This document shows, piece by piece, positions 52,001 through 61,995 of a stretch of DNA of 64,000 nucleotides. Below the pieces are notes generated by a model that saw nothing but the letters and a program-made list of their open reading frames with translations, was not told where the DNA came from and did no database searches. The stretch's first letter is position 1. Each line of letters starts with the position of its first letter. The translations under genes and the position numbers were made by a program. Source of the stretch: Sabellastarte sp. h YS-2021 (Eukaryota; Annelida; Polychaeta; Sabellida; Sabellidae); assembly GCA_964017235.1 (NCBI GenBank), contig OZ024935.1, positions 8,308,001-8,372,000 on the forward strand, in the 5' to 3' direction.

Positions 52001-55000
52001 AAAGTTTAACACCGAAAAGTATTTAAAGCATTGCCATGGCAACAGGTGTCAGATACCCTTCAAAACCTACTCAGCTGTAGACCCTGTTTTGATAAAGATA
52101 TATTGAAAACATGGTGAAAATCCATACATCGGTTTCCTCTGTGGAACACCCACAAATGTTAAAATCCAAAAATATTAAAAGCAATGCCATGGCAACAGTT
52201 GTTGCCAGATACCCCCAAACTTAATTAGATCTAGATCCTCTTGGGGTAAACATAACCTGAAAAATTGGTGAAAATCTGTGCATGGGTTTAGGCTGTGGAA
52301 CACCAACAAGCTTTAAAACACCAATATCTTAAAGTGTTGCCATGGCAACAGTTGTTACCGGATAATCCCTAAAACCTAATCCGCTCTAGATCCCCTTGGG
52401 GTAAACATAACCTGAAAATTTGGTGAAAATCCGTGAATAGGTTTATGCTCTGGCACACCCACAAGCTTTAGGCCCGTCGCCGCTGCTGCTCGGACAGCAT
52501 AGGGGATGACTATAACTCCAGCCTTTATGGGCTGGGGTTAAAAACTGCTGAAAGAAGATTTTCTGAGTACATTTTAAGAGTAACTTAAATCATAAATGTT
52601 GTATTTCTCTGAATAATATTCTATCGAGTGATTAAGCTGTAACTTAATTTTTTTGAAGTTTTTAATTGTTTTTATTTTAATTTTCTTTGTTATTTTTTGC
52701 TTCTATCTACCAGAAATATAAGTAAGTTAATTTTATATAGGTTTCAGAAGTAGGTGTTAGCATTAATATGCTTCTAACCTCAGTTATCCACCTTTTCACA
52801 TAAATTCTTGTATTACATACTTAGATTTATCATTGTGTTTTCATTGTAAAATATTATTAAATGTATGCATGTATACCTATATGGAATTGAGATTACATAT
52901 TATATTATTTTTATTCAGAAGCAAAATACAGAGTTAGTTGTTAAGGTGTAAAAAGTAGGTGGAAAACATATTGCAACAAAATACTGTAAATGCAATAGTT
53001 TTCAAGTTACAATTGATTTACTCAACAGTGAGAACCTCAAAGTAGCTATTGCCCATCAATGCAATGAGCTATAGGTTTGCAATTTTACTATGTTATAGCT
53101 GACCAAAAGTAGATGAATAAAATATTTAAACGAAATTCTTTAAGAGCAATAGTTTTCAAGTTACAATTGATTTACTCAACAGTGAAAACCTGAAAGTAGC
53201 TATTGCTCATCTGTGCAATGAGCTACAGGTTTGCAATTTTACTATGTTATAGCTGGTGCCGAAATAGGTGAACAACACATTTAAAAATATACTTTAAATG
53301 TAATAGTTTTAAGTTACAACTCTTTTACCCAACTGTGATAACCTGAAAGTAGTTATTGCTTAGCTATGCTACGAGCTACAAGTATATTCATTTCATTTAT
53401 GTTATTATAACTGACTGAAAAGTAGGTGAATAACATTTTTAAACAAAATACTGTAAATGCAATAGTGACTACTGATTTACTCAACAGTGATAACCTGGAG
53501 GTAGCTATTGTTAAAGGTCAACAATTTCACTATATTATAGCTGACCCATAAGTAGGTAATGACATATTTAAACAAAAATCTCTGAATGCAATAACTTTCA
53601 AGTTACAACTGATTTGCTTAACAGTGAACATCAAAGTAGCTGTTGTTTAGCTACCTGCAATTTTACTATGTTATAGCTGACCCAAAAGTAGATATATAAC
53701 ATATTTACACAAATTCTCTCAATGCAATGGTTTTCAAGTTACAAGTGATTTACATAACAAATGATAACCTAAGAGTAGCGATTACACAGCTATGCAGTAG
53801 GCTACAGGTCTGCAATTCTACTATGTTATAGCTTACTTTAAAGTAGGTGAATCACATATTGAAACAAAATACTGTAAATGCAATAGCTTTTTAATTTACA
53901 CCTGATTTACTCAATAGTGATAACCTGAAAGTAGCTATTGCTCAGCTATGCTACAGGCTACAGAACTGCAATTTTCCTATGTTATAGCTGACCCAAATGT
54001 AGCTGAATAACATATTAACACAAAATAGCTGCAACAGCTTTCAAGTTAAAGTGATTTTACCTTATGAAAGGTAGTTAAAAGTTATAAACTAGTTAATACT
54101 CACTTAGCTATTGGGATAGACACCCAAGTTACGCAGGCTGTAGCTATAGAACAAGAGGAGAGTGCCCGTGAACGGGCACTGTGTCAGCTGACTGAGTGTT
54201 TTTGATTTGTGAAGGTGATTAGAGGACAGAATAATTATCAGGAAAAGGGCTGTACAGAAATACAGTTAATGGTAACTGAACAGCAAGTTCGAAAGAAATT
54301 CCGAAGCTGACAGAAGAAAAGGATAAAAAAGTTGTGCCCTGTAAATGGTATTATGAAGGAAAATAACAAGGTAATTGTTTAAGTGTAAAAAATAGGTTAA
54401 AACATATTTAAAGAAATACTACAAATGCAATATCCTCGTTCGACCTTGAAGAAGGGGTCCAAGGTCAAATCTAACCACACAAATACATTCCCAGCCCATG
54501 ATTTCCTATGGTTTACCATTCCAAACCTCTAGGACCAATTATAAATGAGTTATAAGCACTTTTAAGCTTGGCTGTCCTCATTTGACCTTGAAGGAGGGGT
54601 CCAAAGGTCAAATCTGACCATACCAAAAGATTCCGAGCCAATGATTTCCTATGGGATGGTTTACCATCCCAAATCTCTGTCACCAATAATAAGCGAGTTG
54701 TAGGCACTTTCAATTTTCGCTATCCTCATTTGACCTTGAAGGAGGGTTCCAAGGTCGAATCGGACCATATCAACAGATTCACAGCCCATGATTTCCTGTC
54801 TGTTTACCATCCCAAACCTCTGGGACCAATAATAAGTGAGTTATAAGCACTTTTAAGTTTGGCTATCCTTGTTTGACCTTGAAGGAGGGGTCATTGAAGG
54901 TCAAATCTGACCACACCAAAAGATTCCCACCCCATGATTTCCTACAGGTTGGTTTATCATCCCAAACCTCTAGGATCAATAATAAGGGAGATATAAGCAC

Positions 55001-58000
55001 TTTTCATGACTGACAAAAAACACCTGTGGCGGCCATCTTGTTTCTCAAAATGAGGCCAAAAATATTCCCAGACAACATTTTATGGTTATTAATATATACT
55101 GCAAACTTAAGAAAGCTAGCTATAATATTTTTTTTCATCAGAGCAGTAATGGTGAAATCTCTCTCTACACACTGCGGCTATCCAGTGGATACAATGATTT
55201 ACTCAACAGTGAGAACCTGAAAGTAGCTATTGCTCAGCTATGCCATGACATAGAGGTCTGCAATTTCACTATGTTATAGCTGACCAAAAATTCTGTGAAT
55301 AACATATTTAACAAATTACTCTAAATGTAATAGTTTTCAAGTTACAACTGATTTACTCAACAGTGAGAACCTCAAAGGAACTATTACTCAGCTATGCAAT
55401 GAGCTACATGTCTGAAATTTTACTATGATATAGCTAACCCAAAAGTAGGTGAACAACATATTTAAGCAAACTACTGTAAATGCAATAGTTTTCAAGCTAC
55501 AACTGATTTACTCAATAGTGAGAACCTGAAAATAGCTATTGCTCCGCTATGCCATGAGCTATAGGTCTGTAATTTCACTATGTTATAGCTGACCCAAAAG
55601 TAGGTGAACAATATATTTTAACAAAATACTCCAAATGCAATATTTTTCAAGTTATAGTTGATTTACTCAACAGTCAGTACCTGAGAATAGCTATTGCTCA
55701 GTTGTGCCATGAGCTATAGGTCTATAATTTCACTATGTTATAGCTGACCCAAAAGTAGCTGAATAACATATTTGCACAAATTTCTGTAAATGCAATAGTT
55801 TTCCAATTATAACTGATTTACTCAACAGTGAGAACTTCAAAGTAGCTATTACTCAGCTATGAAATGAGCCACAGGTCTGAAACTTCACTATGTTATAGCT
55901 GACCCCAAAATAGGTGAATAACATATCGAAACAAAATACTCTAAATGCAATAGTTTTCAAGTTATAAGTGATTTACTCAACAGTGATAACCTAAAAGTAG
56001 CTATTACTCAGCTATGCCATGAGCTACAGGTCTGAAATTTTACTATGTTATAGCTGGCCCAAAAGTAGCTGAATAACATATTTATACGAAATTCTCTAAA
56101 TGCAATAGTTTTTAAGTTACAAGTGATTTTACTCATGATGGAAGTTACTGAAAAGCCCAAAAGTAGCTATTACTCACTTAGCTATTGAGACAGACACCCA
56201 ACTTACTCACCATATTGTAGCTATGAAAAAAGTAGCTGAATAACATATTTTAACAAAATGCTCTAAATGCAACACTTTTCAAGTTATAAGTGATTTACTC
56301 AACAGTGATAACCTAAAAGTAGCTATTACTCAGCTATGCCATGAGCTACAGGTCTGAAATTTTACTATGTTATAGCTGACCCAAAAGTAGCTGAATAACA
56401 TATTTATACGAAATTCTCTAAATGCAATAGTTTTCAAGTTATAAGCGATTTACTCAACAGTGATAACCTAAAAGTAGCTATTACTCAGCTATGCCATGAG
56501 CTACAGGTCTGAAATTTCACTATGTTATAGCTGGCCCAAAAGTAGCTGAATAACATATTTATACGAAATTCTCTAAATGCAATAGTTTTTAAGTTACAAG
56601 TGATTTTACTCATAATGGAAGTTACTGAAAAGCCCAAAAGTAGCTATTACTCACTTAGCTATTGAGACAGACACCCAACTTACTCACCATATTGTAGCTA
56701 TGAAAAAAGTAGCTGAACAACATATTTTCACAAAATGCTGTAAATGCAACACTTTTGAAGTTATAAGTGATTTAGTGCATGATTTCATGAATTTTAATGC
56801 ATTAAAAATTATTAAAAAAATTTATTAAAAAAAAAGTAAGACAGATCCAGGTCTCGTACTCACACAAGAAAATCTACCTCTGGCCTAGTACATATATGCA
56901 AGATATGAGAGAAATCCCTGCAATAGTCACTGAGAAAATTGTGATAAAAAGTTGAAATTTTCACACTTTTGGTGGGGGTACCCCCCTTGTAATGTCTCTA
57001 GCAAACAGACGAACAGACAGATTTGCATGCCTTGAACAATTTTTCATTCTCGATAGATAAGGTATCTTTTAAAAAAAACAGCATGTCTCTAGGCCTTGTA
57101 GTTTTGGAGAAGAAGCTGTTCACGCGGACGCGTACGCGTACGCCCACGCTGCAGAGTGATGACATAATGTCAGCTGACTGACAAGTCAGCTGACATAAAA
57201 AGTAGCTGAATAACATATTTTAACAAAATGCCCTAAATGCAATACTTTTCAAGTTGTAAGTGATTGAGTGCATGATTTCATGAATTTTAATGCATAAAAA
57301 ATAATATAATAATTAAGACAGATCCAGGCCTGATACTCACTCAAGGGAATCTACTGGCGGCCTAGTACATATATGCAATATAAGAGAGAAAGCCCTGCAA
57401 TAGCAATGAGGAAATTGTGATAAAGTGTTTAGATGTTCACACTTTTGGTGGGGGTACCTCACTTGTAATGTCTCTAGCAAACAGACAAACGAACAGATTT
57501 GCATGCCTTGAACATTTTTTTATCCTCGATAGATAAGGTATCTGTAAAAAAAAGAAACATGTCTCTGGGCCTTGTGATTTTGGAGAAGTTGTTCATGCAG
57601 ATGCGGATGCCAACACCCCAGAGTGACGACATAATGTCAGCCGACCGACAAGTCAGCTGACATAAAAAACTGGTCATATGTCCATAATAAGTCTCACAAC
57701 CTGCTCTCGACTGCCATGATTTATAAAGATCACTTGCATCATTAAGTCTTGTTCATGTGTGGGAAGCAGTGCAGATTAAAGTGCAGACTTGTACGACTTT
57801 TGCTCTCAATAAGCATCACCATCTTTGGTTGCTGTAGGTTTTGGAGATGAGGTTGATGATGTGAAGAAGGGCTACAGTGCAGCCAGACCATTACATTACA
57901 ATACTGTGCAACATGAAATGTGCATTGCTATGAAATATCATTGTTTGAGCAATAACTCTGATTTTGTGTAACTTAACGGTTTTTTCCAGACATTCAGATA

Positions 58001-61000
58001 CAAAATATTATCTTGTATTTTATAACTTAAAGGTTATGAAAATGAATTACACTCGAGTAACCTAGTGTGGGTTTCACTAAAGGACATAGCCTGGACTTAG
58101 ACTTCAAGTTAAGATTTAAAATGAAGCTAAGTCTGTGGTTGTAGACTTGGAGGGTTTCACAAAGCTAGGCTTTGGCTAAGTCTATCCAGGAGTAGGTTTA
58201 ACTTTTGTAAACAAAGGAAAAAACTTAGCAAAGACACAAGCTCAGAGTTCTGTCCCTGTCTTAGCCTAAGTCCAGGCTAAGTTTGAGACCCCTTGTGAAA
58301 CAAGCCCCTGGTATTTATGGCACAAGTAGTACCAGCAAAACAACAAAAGAGCACTTCCAGCACAACTGCATTACCAAAACTAGACCTAGTCCATTGGAGG
58401 GTGGATACATACTTACAAAAACCCTAGTTAGTAAGTAATTTACCTGGTACCCATACTAAGAGAAATAGTAAACACTATATGAGCACTGTAAGTCTGCGGA
58501 CATCCTTTAGACTTTCAAATACCTGCTATGCCAGTGTACCAGACCATGGCATATTTCTGCTGGATACTGAGCTGAAGTTTTGACACTGGGCACGGCTGGG
58601 TGATTGATTCAAATGACAAGATCAAATCCTCATCAAAGGTCGGACCATGAAGCCCCTCTATCAGAACCTCTGTTGATGTGTGGTTCAGATCCTCTAGTAA
58701 AAATATAAGATGTGATTCTTACTCGTTTATTTATAGCCAATAAAGTGGATCTACTATTTATGGAACTTTGAGAAGCATTTATTTTAAGTAGAACATGTTT
58801 ACAGAGCAGCTATGTTTTGGGCTTAAAATGTTAAGTCCACCTGGGAGTGGGCTTAACTTTTACAAGCTAAGATATAAATATGCCTACCACATTTGTTTCC
58901 ACTTCAAATTATGAAATGGCTGAAAATAAAATATAAATATGTACAATGGTATAAACATATAGAACACATTCCAAAAATAGTTTTTGGAAGTATTGTTCTA
59001 AATGTTAGCTCCACCTGGAGGGGGGCACAACTTTGTAAACAAAGACCTATATATGGCAAAATATAGATTTAGTATACCTGTCGTTATCTGCTCAGCATCC
59101 CTGGATTGGTTAGATATTTTGTGGTCACAGTGAGTAGATATGATCGAGACTTTAGAGTATGCAAGATCATGGGCACCTGTAAACAAGTTACAGAGAAAGA
59201 TAGGTAAATATTAATTGCATTAGTATACTGTATTAGTGAAGTCTGAAATTAACTCTGGGGAAACATATTTTCACTATTCATAGAACGTGGCAACATATTT
59301 ACAGTAACAGACAAGTAGTACCCTAGCCAGGGGATCCCGAACCGGATATCAGCTATAAAAGTTCCCCAAAAATTCCCGAGTCCCAATATGGATCTGGATC
59401 AATTTAAGGAGGAACAAGCCAGAGTTAGACCCTCTTTTATGTGAAAATAAGACCCCAGTGTAATGAAAAGGCTTTGTCTTACAGAGTAGATACTGTAGAA
59501 AAATCTCTAAAAGAATTTTGGAGTCTCAATCCACCTTTAGGAAGGTCAAAGTTCAACGTTCAAAGTTGGGGTTTTACATCCCATTCAACAGCCATGGTCA
59601 TATTGCGACAGGTCCTCAGTATTGCCACTTATGTGAGTCAAACCCCACACAGAGGTGACAGCCTGTGATCAGAAGTGGTAGAGTAAGAAATCTAAAATTT
59701 GCCACATATCTGAAATTCGCCACATGTGAAAATACTAATAAAATAAATGAATTGTGGTGAGATTTGTTGACTGTACAGTAAATTAAGGCTTTTTGAACTG
59801 AAAAATACCAATTTTTGGACAAAAACATCATTTTCTCCATAAAATTAACTAAGGTTTTAGAGGTGGCGAATTTTAGATTCCTGGCAAATTTTAGATTTCT
59901 TACTCTACCTGCTAACCGCTAGGCCCCCGTGGATCTTGTTTTAGTGGGGTTGACGCTGTGAGTAAAACTCACCTTGTGTGACAACATGACCCAACAATAA
60001 AAGCATAAGAAGACACTGAGTGGATACAGAGAGGAGAAGGCATCAGTGCTTAAGATGTATATGATCACATATACATGGCTCATAACATCTAACCCCAATT
60101 GGCGATGACAATCACTACTATCCCTGTAATTTATTTTGAGCTTGTGTCAGACTGTGATTGTTACTTACAAACTGACATCTGGTGGACAATTTATGGCTTA
60201 TTATGGAATACTACTTAACATCAAATTTAATGTGGCCTGTGTTTACCGATTGCACTTTTTAAAATAAGGTGTTAAAAGATGAATTTAACATTTACAAATT
60301 AAAGCATACAACAGTGGTAGGAAAGGTTAATACATTTCTCACAAAAAATGGAAATGGCCATAAATGTAAGCAAATTTATGGAGGAACATCCGCAAACTCA
60401 TTAGACACTTCCTGAACTGCATTGCCCTGATCAGTCTTTCAAACTTTGTAGTTTCATTTGACTCATAGAAGGGGAAGCATAGATCTCAGTTTCAACAAGA
60501 CTGAAAAACAGCCACTTGGGTTGTCATTCACTACAGTTTACTTTTTAATTGCCAATGCCAGAGTCTTACTACAGTTACTTATTTTAAACTACTTTCTCAA
60601 AGATTATTAAGTGTATTCTTTCATACAATTAAGCATCAAAGGTTTAACAAGAAATTAGTTAAATTAACCTTATCCTACAAGTGGGTTTCTTAATTTCTTG
60701 TGTGGGCTATCACAGCTCACAGTAAAATATTTAATATCCTGTAACTTTATTGATATGAAATGTGAACATTTATCTGTATATTGCCTTGCATAGGTGTTTG
60801 CATGTTTCTTTGTTTTATTGCAGGTTTATATGGTCCTTCTGTTCTGTGCTAGAAGACCGAAAACCCCTTTCGATCTTGTTTTCATGGAATTAAGTAAGGT
60901 TTTATAGGTGGCGAATTTTAGATTTCTGGCGAACTTTAGATATCTTACTCGATACCTTTAGGCTGTTTCAACCTCAGAGTCACTGAGTTGTTTTCCATGT

Positions 61001-61147
61001 CAAGTGTAACAAATTCCAGTGGTCCATTTGGTGGATTCAGGACACTCTTGTACTGGTACAAACCCTGCTGAGATTTCATAGGAATTTCATCCATTAGTAA
61101 AAGCTGTGTTTGTTCTCTGGTCAAGGTATCAATCACTTCTGCCTCGT
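39201..61147 (-). CDS. multi-RRM, proline-rich, acidic-tailed protein (5' end outside window)
   Basis: Unnamed gene. Exons on the minus strand: 60956-61147, 59078-59176, 58523-58693, 47717-47815, 47071-47238, 46263-46511, 44772-44875, 43245-43473, 42229-42296, 41007-41037 and 39201-40054. They join without a stop into 753 codons; the first visible exon starts in phase 1, so more lies upstream. Order: tail of one RRM-like fold, an unclear linker, three RRM-like folds, a polyproline tract, a basic helix (FMDELKKKMKRG), and a ~284-codon Ser/Glu/Asp-rich tail predicted to be disordered. The RRM pattern (strand ending in 'FE', then AE..I/L......L.V) most resembles the N-terminal RRMs of PARP10/PARP14-type proteins; no macro or catalytic PARP domain is present in the window. 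RNA binding is inferred, and RNP aromatic residues are weak, so some folds may bind protein instead. The order suggests an RNA- or protein-binding scaffold. Confidence 0.8.
41007..41037 (-). CDS. RRM gene mini-exon, 31 nt
   Basis: Acceptor 'tattacag', donor CAG|gtaagg, reads GPDRKETDTT; phase 0 in, phase 1 out, exactly what the neighbours need. The copy in unit A (23211-23241) has lost the donor. Confidence 0.68.
41970..42065 (-). mobile_element. tRNA-like SINE head
   Basis: Minus-strand A-box-like TGGCCTAGTGGGTAACA and B-box-like GGTTCCATCCC with tRNA-like spacing. No aminoacyl-stem pairing was found, so it is a SINE head and not a tRNA gene. Confidence 0.5.
42229..42296 (-). CDS. RRM gene exon: short Ser/Glu-rich exon
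   Basis: 68 nt, phase 1 in, phase 0 out, donor GAT|gtgagt. Reads IQLKKSNSLDTSEESDKGEN. The unit A copy is at 23515-23581. Confidence 0.7.
43245..43473 (-). CDS. RRM gene exon: polyproline tract and basic helix
   Basis: 229 nt, phase 0 in, phase 1 out. QQKALASPPMAPPGG is followed by a run of about 20 prolines coded by a GGN-rich microsatellite on the plus strand (43375-43435), then VSIPVFKVGKRKAE and FMDELKKKMKRG. The helix after polyproline recalls short actin- or profilin-related segments, but no WH2 motif is recognisable. The acceptor could be three bases further in (43470). Confidence 0.78.
43690..44770. other. intron sequence, nothing recognised
   Basis: Intron between the third-RRM exon and the proline-rich exon. 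Only chance frames. Confidence 0.5.
44772..44875 (-). CDS. RRM gene exon: end of third RRM-like fold
   Basis: 104 nt, phase 1 in, phase 0 out. VAEKLIGRGHCLVNNMMLCF closes the third RRM; QKFIDQIVKAQ leads into the proline-rich exon. Confidence 0.78.
45686..46225. mobile_element. foldback element with TTAGACTTA-type arms
   Basis: Left end 'cagtttcacaaaggttctta' with 'gacttaggctaag'; right end 'gtctgggctaagtccatacg' with 'gaaactga' forms the inverse. A second member lies at 58078-58310. This copy ends about 40 bp from the donor of exon 46263-46511. Target duplication not resolved. Confidence 0.55.
46263..46511 (-). CDS. RRM gene exon: end of second and start of third RRM-like fold
   Basis: 249 nt, phase 1 at both ends. 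Starts DAEAIVKGSPHRMKRIELKA (helix 2, last strand), then a linker, then RSVLIQPLGPGANLKTIEDI and GGYARVIFEDGQ of the next fold. Like the other RRM exons it breaks straight after strand 4. Confidence 0.82.
47071..47238 (-). CDS. RRM gene exon: first half of second RRM-like fold
   Basis: 168 nt, phase 1 at both ends. KLVIVTGMTDKVTEKKLQKY is strand 1 and helix 1; AELKIDRQNNMAFVEFEEL is strands 2-4. The clearest RRM match in the window. Confidence 0.82.
47717..47815 (-). CDS. RRM gene exon: second half of the RRM-like fold
   Basis: 99 nt, phase 1 at both ends. Begins EKSVVSSLCCDRNDELKVTL, helix 2 and last strand of the RRM begun at 58523-58693, and ends in a short linker (SDGDSVQKK). Confidence 0.75.
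47955..48065 (-). mobile_element. SINE family 2 copy
   Basis: 'ggttttaaggcccattcaaa', 'gggacaggtccttaggattg' and a B-box-like 'gggagtcaaacc' in inverted order, as at 59565. Confidence 0.6.
48330..51460 (+). mobile_element. non-LTR retrotransposon split by a satellite-bearing insert
   Basis: The first part (48330-49116) reads the end of an endonuclease domain ('FPAISKPTRLTNVSATLIDS', 'IFTNN') and DFNNKTTAV. The second part (50643-51460) continues 'CPIKKMKSNYMSKPWLSKG', 'YKRYRNKLTSIIKVEAKKDY' and 'NKMKIAKVIPFIKAGENSSY', the entry to the reverse-transcriptase domain. Several stops; inactive and 3'-truncated. The two parts meet almost without loss around the insert at 49117-50642. Confidence 0.75.
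49117..50642. mobile_element. satellite-bearing element inserted in the LINE
   Basis: Begins 'ggtatgatctcccgcc' and ends with a hairpin ATCTCCCG - CCCGGCCGA - CGGGAGAT (50611-50635) plus 'aataaa'. Flanked by TGCTGT (49111-49116 and 50643-50648), a likely target duplication. The interior is an array of 'gtagctattactca(g/c)ttagctatg' monomers with a regular ~134-bp sub-array at 49345-49690. Another copy of the 3' end, 'ggccggtgggagattaaa', is at 51942. No coding frame. The 3' hairpin recalls Helitron-type ends, but this is inference. Confidence 0.65.
51480..52545. repeat. repeat element with ~152-bp array
   Basis: Three imperfect units with 'gccatggcaacag' boxes near 52034, 52184 and 52337 and a shared 'tggtgaaaatcc' box, followed by a G/C-rich end (52469-52540, 'gtcgccgctgctgctcggac' then 'agcctttatgggctggggtt'). 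A dispersed repeat of uncertain class. Confidence 0.6.
52930..54160. repeat. satellite array, ~155-bp monomers, no head
   Basis: About seven to eight monomers sharing 'gtagctattgctcag.tatg', 'tactatgttatagctgac' and 'aatagttttcaagttacaa' boxes. More diverged from each other than those of the elements at 54160 and 61996. Confidence 0.8.
54160..57196. mobile_element. satellite-bearing element E1
   Basis: Head at 54162 is the hairpin GTGCCCGTGAACGGGCAC followed by TGTCAGCTGAC. Then come a four-copy ~145-bp array (54435-55010, 'ttgaccttgaaggaggggtc'), then ~155-bp monomers (55200-56780), the last of which form a three-monomer unit of 477 bp. The tail (about 56790-57196) has 'tctctagcaaacagacgaac' and closes with the hairpin TGTCAGCTGAC-tgacaa-GTCAGCTGACA. 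Ends are shared with the element at 61996, so this is a defined mobile family. No protein is coded. Confidence 0.75.
57197..57665. repeat. tandem second copy of the E1 tail
   Basis: Repeats about 56708-57196, from one partial monomer through the tail hairpin (57638-57664), with the first hairpin arm mutated to 'tcagccgaccg'. Confidence 0.8.
58078..58310. mobile_element. foldback element with TTAGACTTA-type arms
   Basis: 'gggtttcactaaaggacata' and 'ggacttagacttcaagttaa' at the left, 'tagcctaagtccaggctaag' and 'ccccttgtgaaacaagcccc' inverted at the right. Same family as 45686-46225; in the large intron just downstream of exon 58523-58693. Confidence 0.6.
58523..58693 (-). CDS. RRM gene exon: first half of an RRM-like fold
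   Basis: 171 nt, phase 1 at both ends. Reads STEVLIEGLHGPTFDEDLIL ... KYAMVWYTGIA: strand 1 with a glycine turn, helix 1 and strands 2-4. The fold is completed by the exon 10.7 kb away at 47717-47815 (EKSVVSSL...). Confidence 0.75.
59078..59176 (-). CDS. RRM gene exon: linker
   Basis: 99 nt, phase 1 at both ends; reads AHDLAYSKVSIISTHCDHK and on to QITT. Supported by clean acceptor (ttacag) and donor (gtatac) and by the in-frame join to both neighbours. No motif of its own. Confidence 0.65.
59560..59935 (-). mobile_element. SINE family 2 copy interrupted by a MITE
   Basis: 3' end 'ggggttttacatcccattca' at 59570, B-box region at 59635-59660, and the tRNA-like A-box 'GCCTAGCGGTTAGCAGG' in minus orientation at 59909-59926. 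The MITE at 59681-59905 lies between the two boxes, splitting the pol III promoter. Confidence 0.75.
59681..59905. mobile_element. 225-bp foldback MITE with TA target duplication
   Basis: Perfect 24-bp terminal inverted repeats beginning GAGTAAGAAATCTAAAATTT. Flanked by TA on both sides (59679-59680, 59906-59907), as in Tc1/mariner-type insertions. Subterminal word 'AATTCGCCAC' repeats next to the arms. No coding capacity. Confidence 0.92.
60880..60950. mobile_element. right end of the same MITE family at a splice donor
   Basis: 'ggtggcgaattttagatttc' and 'tggcgaactttagatatctt' match the right end of the 59681-59905 element. Its terminus (60950) lies five bases from the end of the intron-side donor of exon 60956-61147. 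The left end is not found, so it may be truncated. Confidence 0.7.
60956..61147 (-). CDS. RRM gene exon: RRM tail and linker
   Basis: 192 nt, phase 1 at both ends. Starts DEAEVIDTLTREQ, the second-helix part of an RRM whose first half must lie on an upstream exon, and continues to LEFVTLDMENNSVTLRL. The donor is weak (AAAG|gtatcg) because a MITE end begins at intron position 6. Confidence 0.72.
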
Positions 61148-61565
61148 CTGTAATGATAGATGGAAATAACTAAACTCCATTAATTTGTAATATTTGATAT
61201 AGTTTTTACATAAAACAATGTTTGCAACTTTGGTCTCTACACTTGAAATATCAAGATTGTAGGCTTGAAAGTGAGCCCAAGATTCAGTTAAATTTTAAGA
61301 TGAATAATTTAACTCCAAGATTAGGCATAGTCCCTTTCATAAAACCAGTCCCTGAGTCCTTCTGCCTGTTCAGGATGATTTAAGCTTTTTGTTTGAGCAT
61401 TAAATAGAGAATATCCATTTAACCAAAGCCTTGGAGACAAGTTTTTTTTTAATTTGGCCATAATTTATAACATTTGATTCACCAAATGAAGAGAAGTATA
61501 TATTATTACTTCTGAAGTTCAAGAGTATAACTGTTTTTCATAACCCAAGTAAATATTGTAGTTAC

Positions 61566-61741
61566 CCAGCAGATTTATTACTTTCAATAAATGGAAAGAT
61601 TAATTTAAGCAATGAATTTCTTTTTGACTGTATAAAGCATGTAGTTTTTCTTGCTAATAAAAAGTCCACTAGATACTCAACATCCAGTTTGGCTATGTTT
61701 GACACATACAGCAGATTTAATGCAAATATAGAACTTTCATA
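61566..61741 (-). other. possible upstream exon of the RRM gene
   Basis: Open frame reading NLLYVSNIAKLDVEYLVDFL and ending ESNKSAG before TAA. Strand-1/helix-1 character would suit the missing first half of the RRM whose tail starts exon 60956-61147. However, the only donor (GG|gtaac) leaves phase 2, while the next exon needs phase 1, so the join fails. Either chance, a decayed exon, or I have misread the boundary. Confidence 0.25.
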
Positions 61742-61995
61742 TGTTGTGTCTGACAATAGGTAGAAGTTATTTTTAAGTCCCAGTGGTTTCCAGGGTAAAA
61801 AGTAGGGGCAACTACAGGTCTGACTAACAGGAAGCTACCACTACTTAGAAGCCATTTTGATATATCATGTGTGATGTGTGATAAAAAGACTGTTCAGCAT
61901 ATTTCTAAAAGTAATGTTAATGTAATGTAAAATTACATTTTAATTTACTTTTGGAATGTAATGCATTACATTACACATTATTTTAAACAAGCAAT

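Noticed and set aside
56998-57677. Two similar minus-strand frames (72 and 67 codons)
   Set aside because: Both are the translated tail module of the satellite-bearing element, repeated in tandem; no domain and no splice support.
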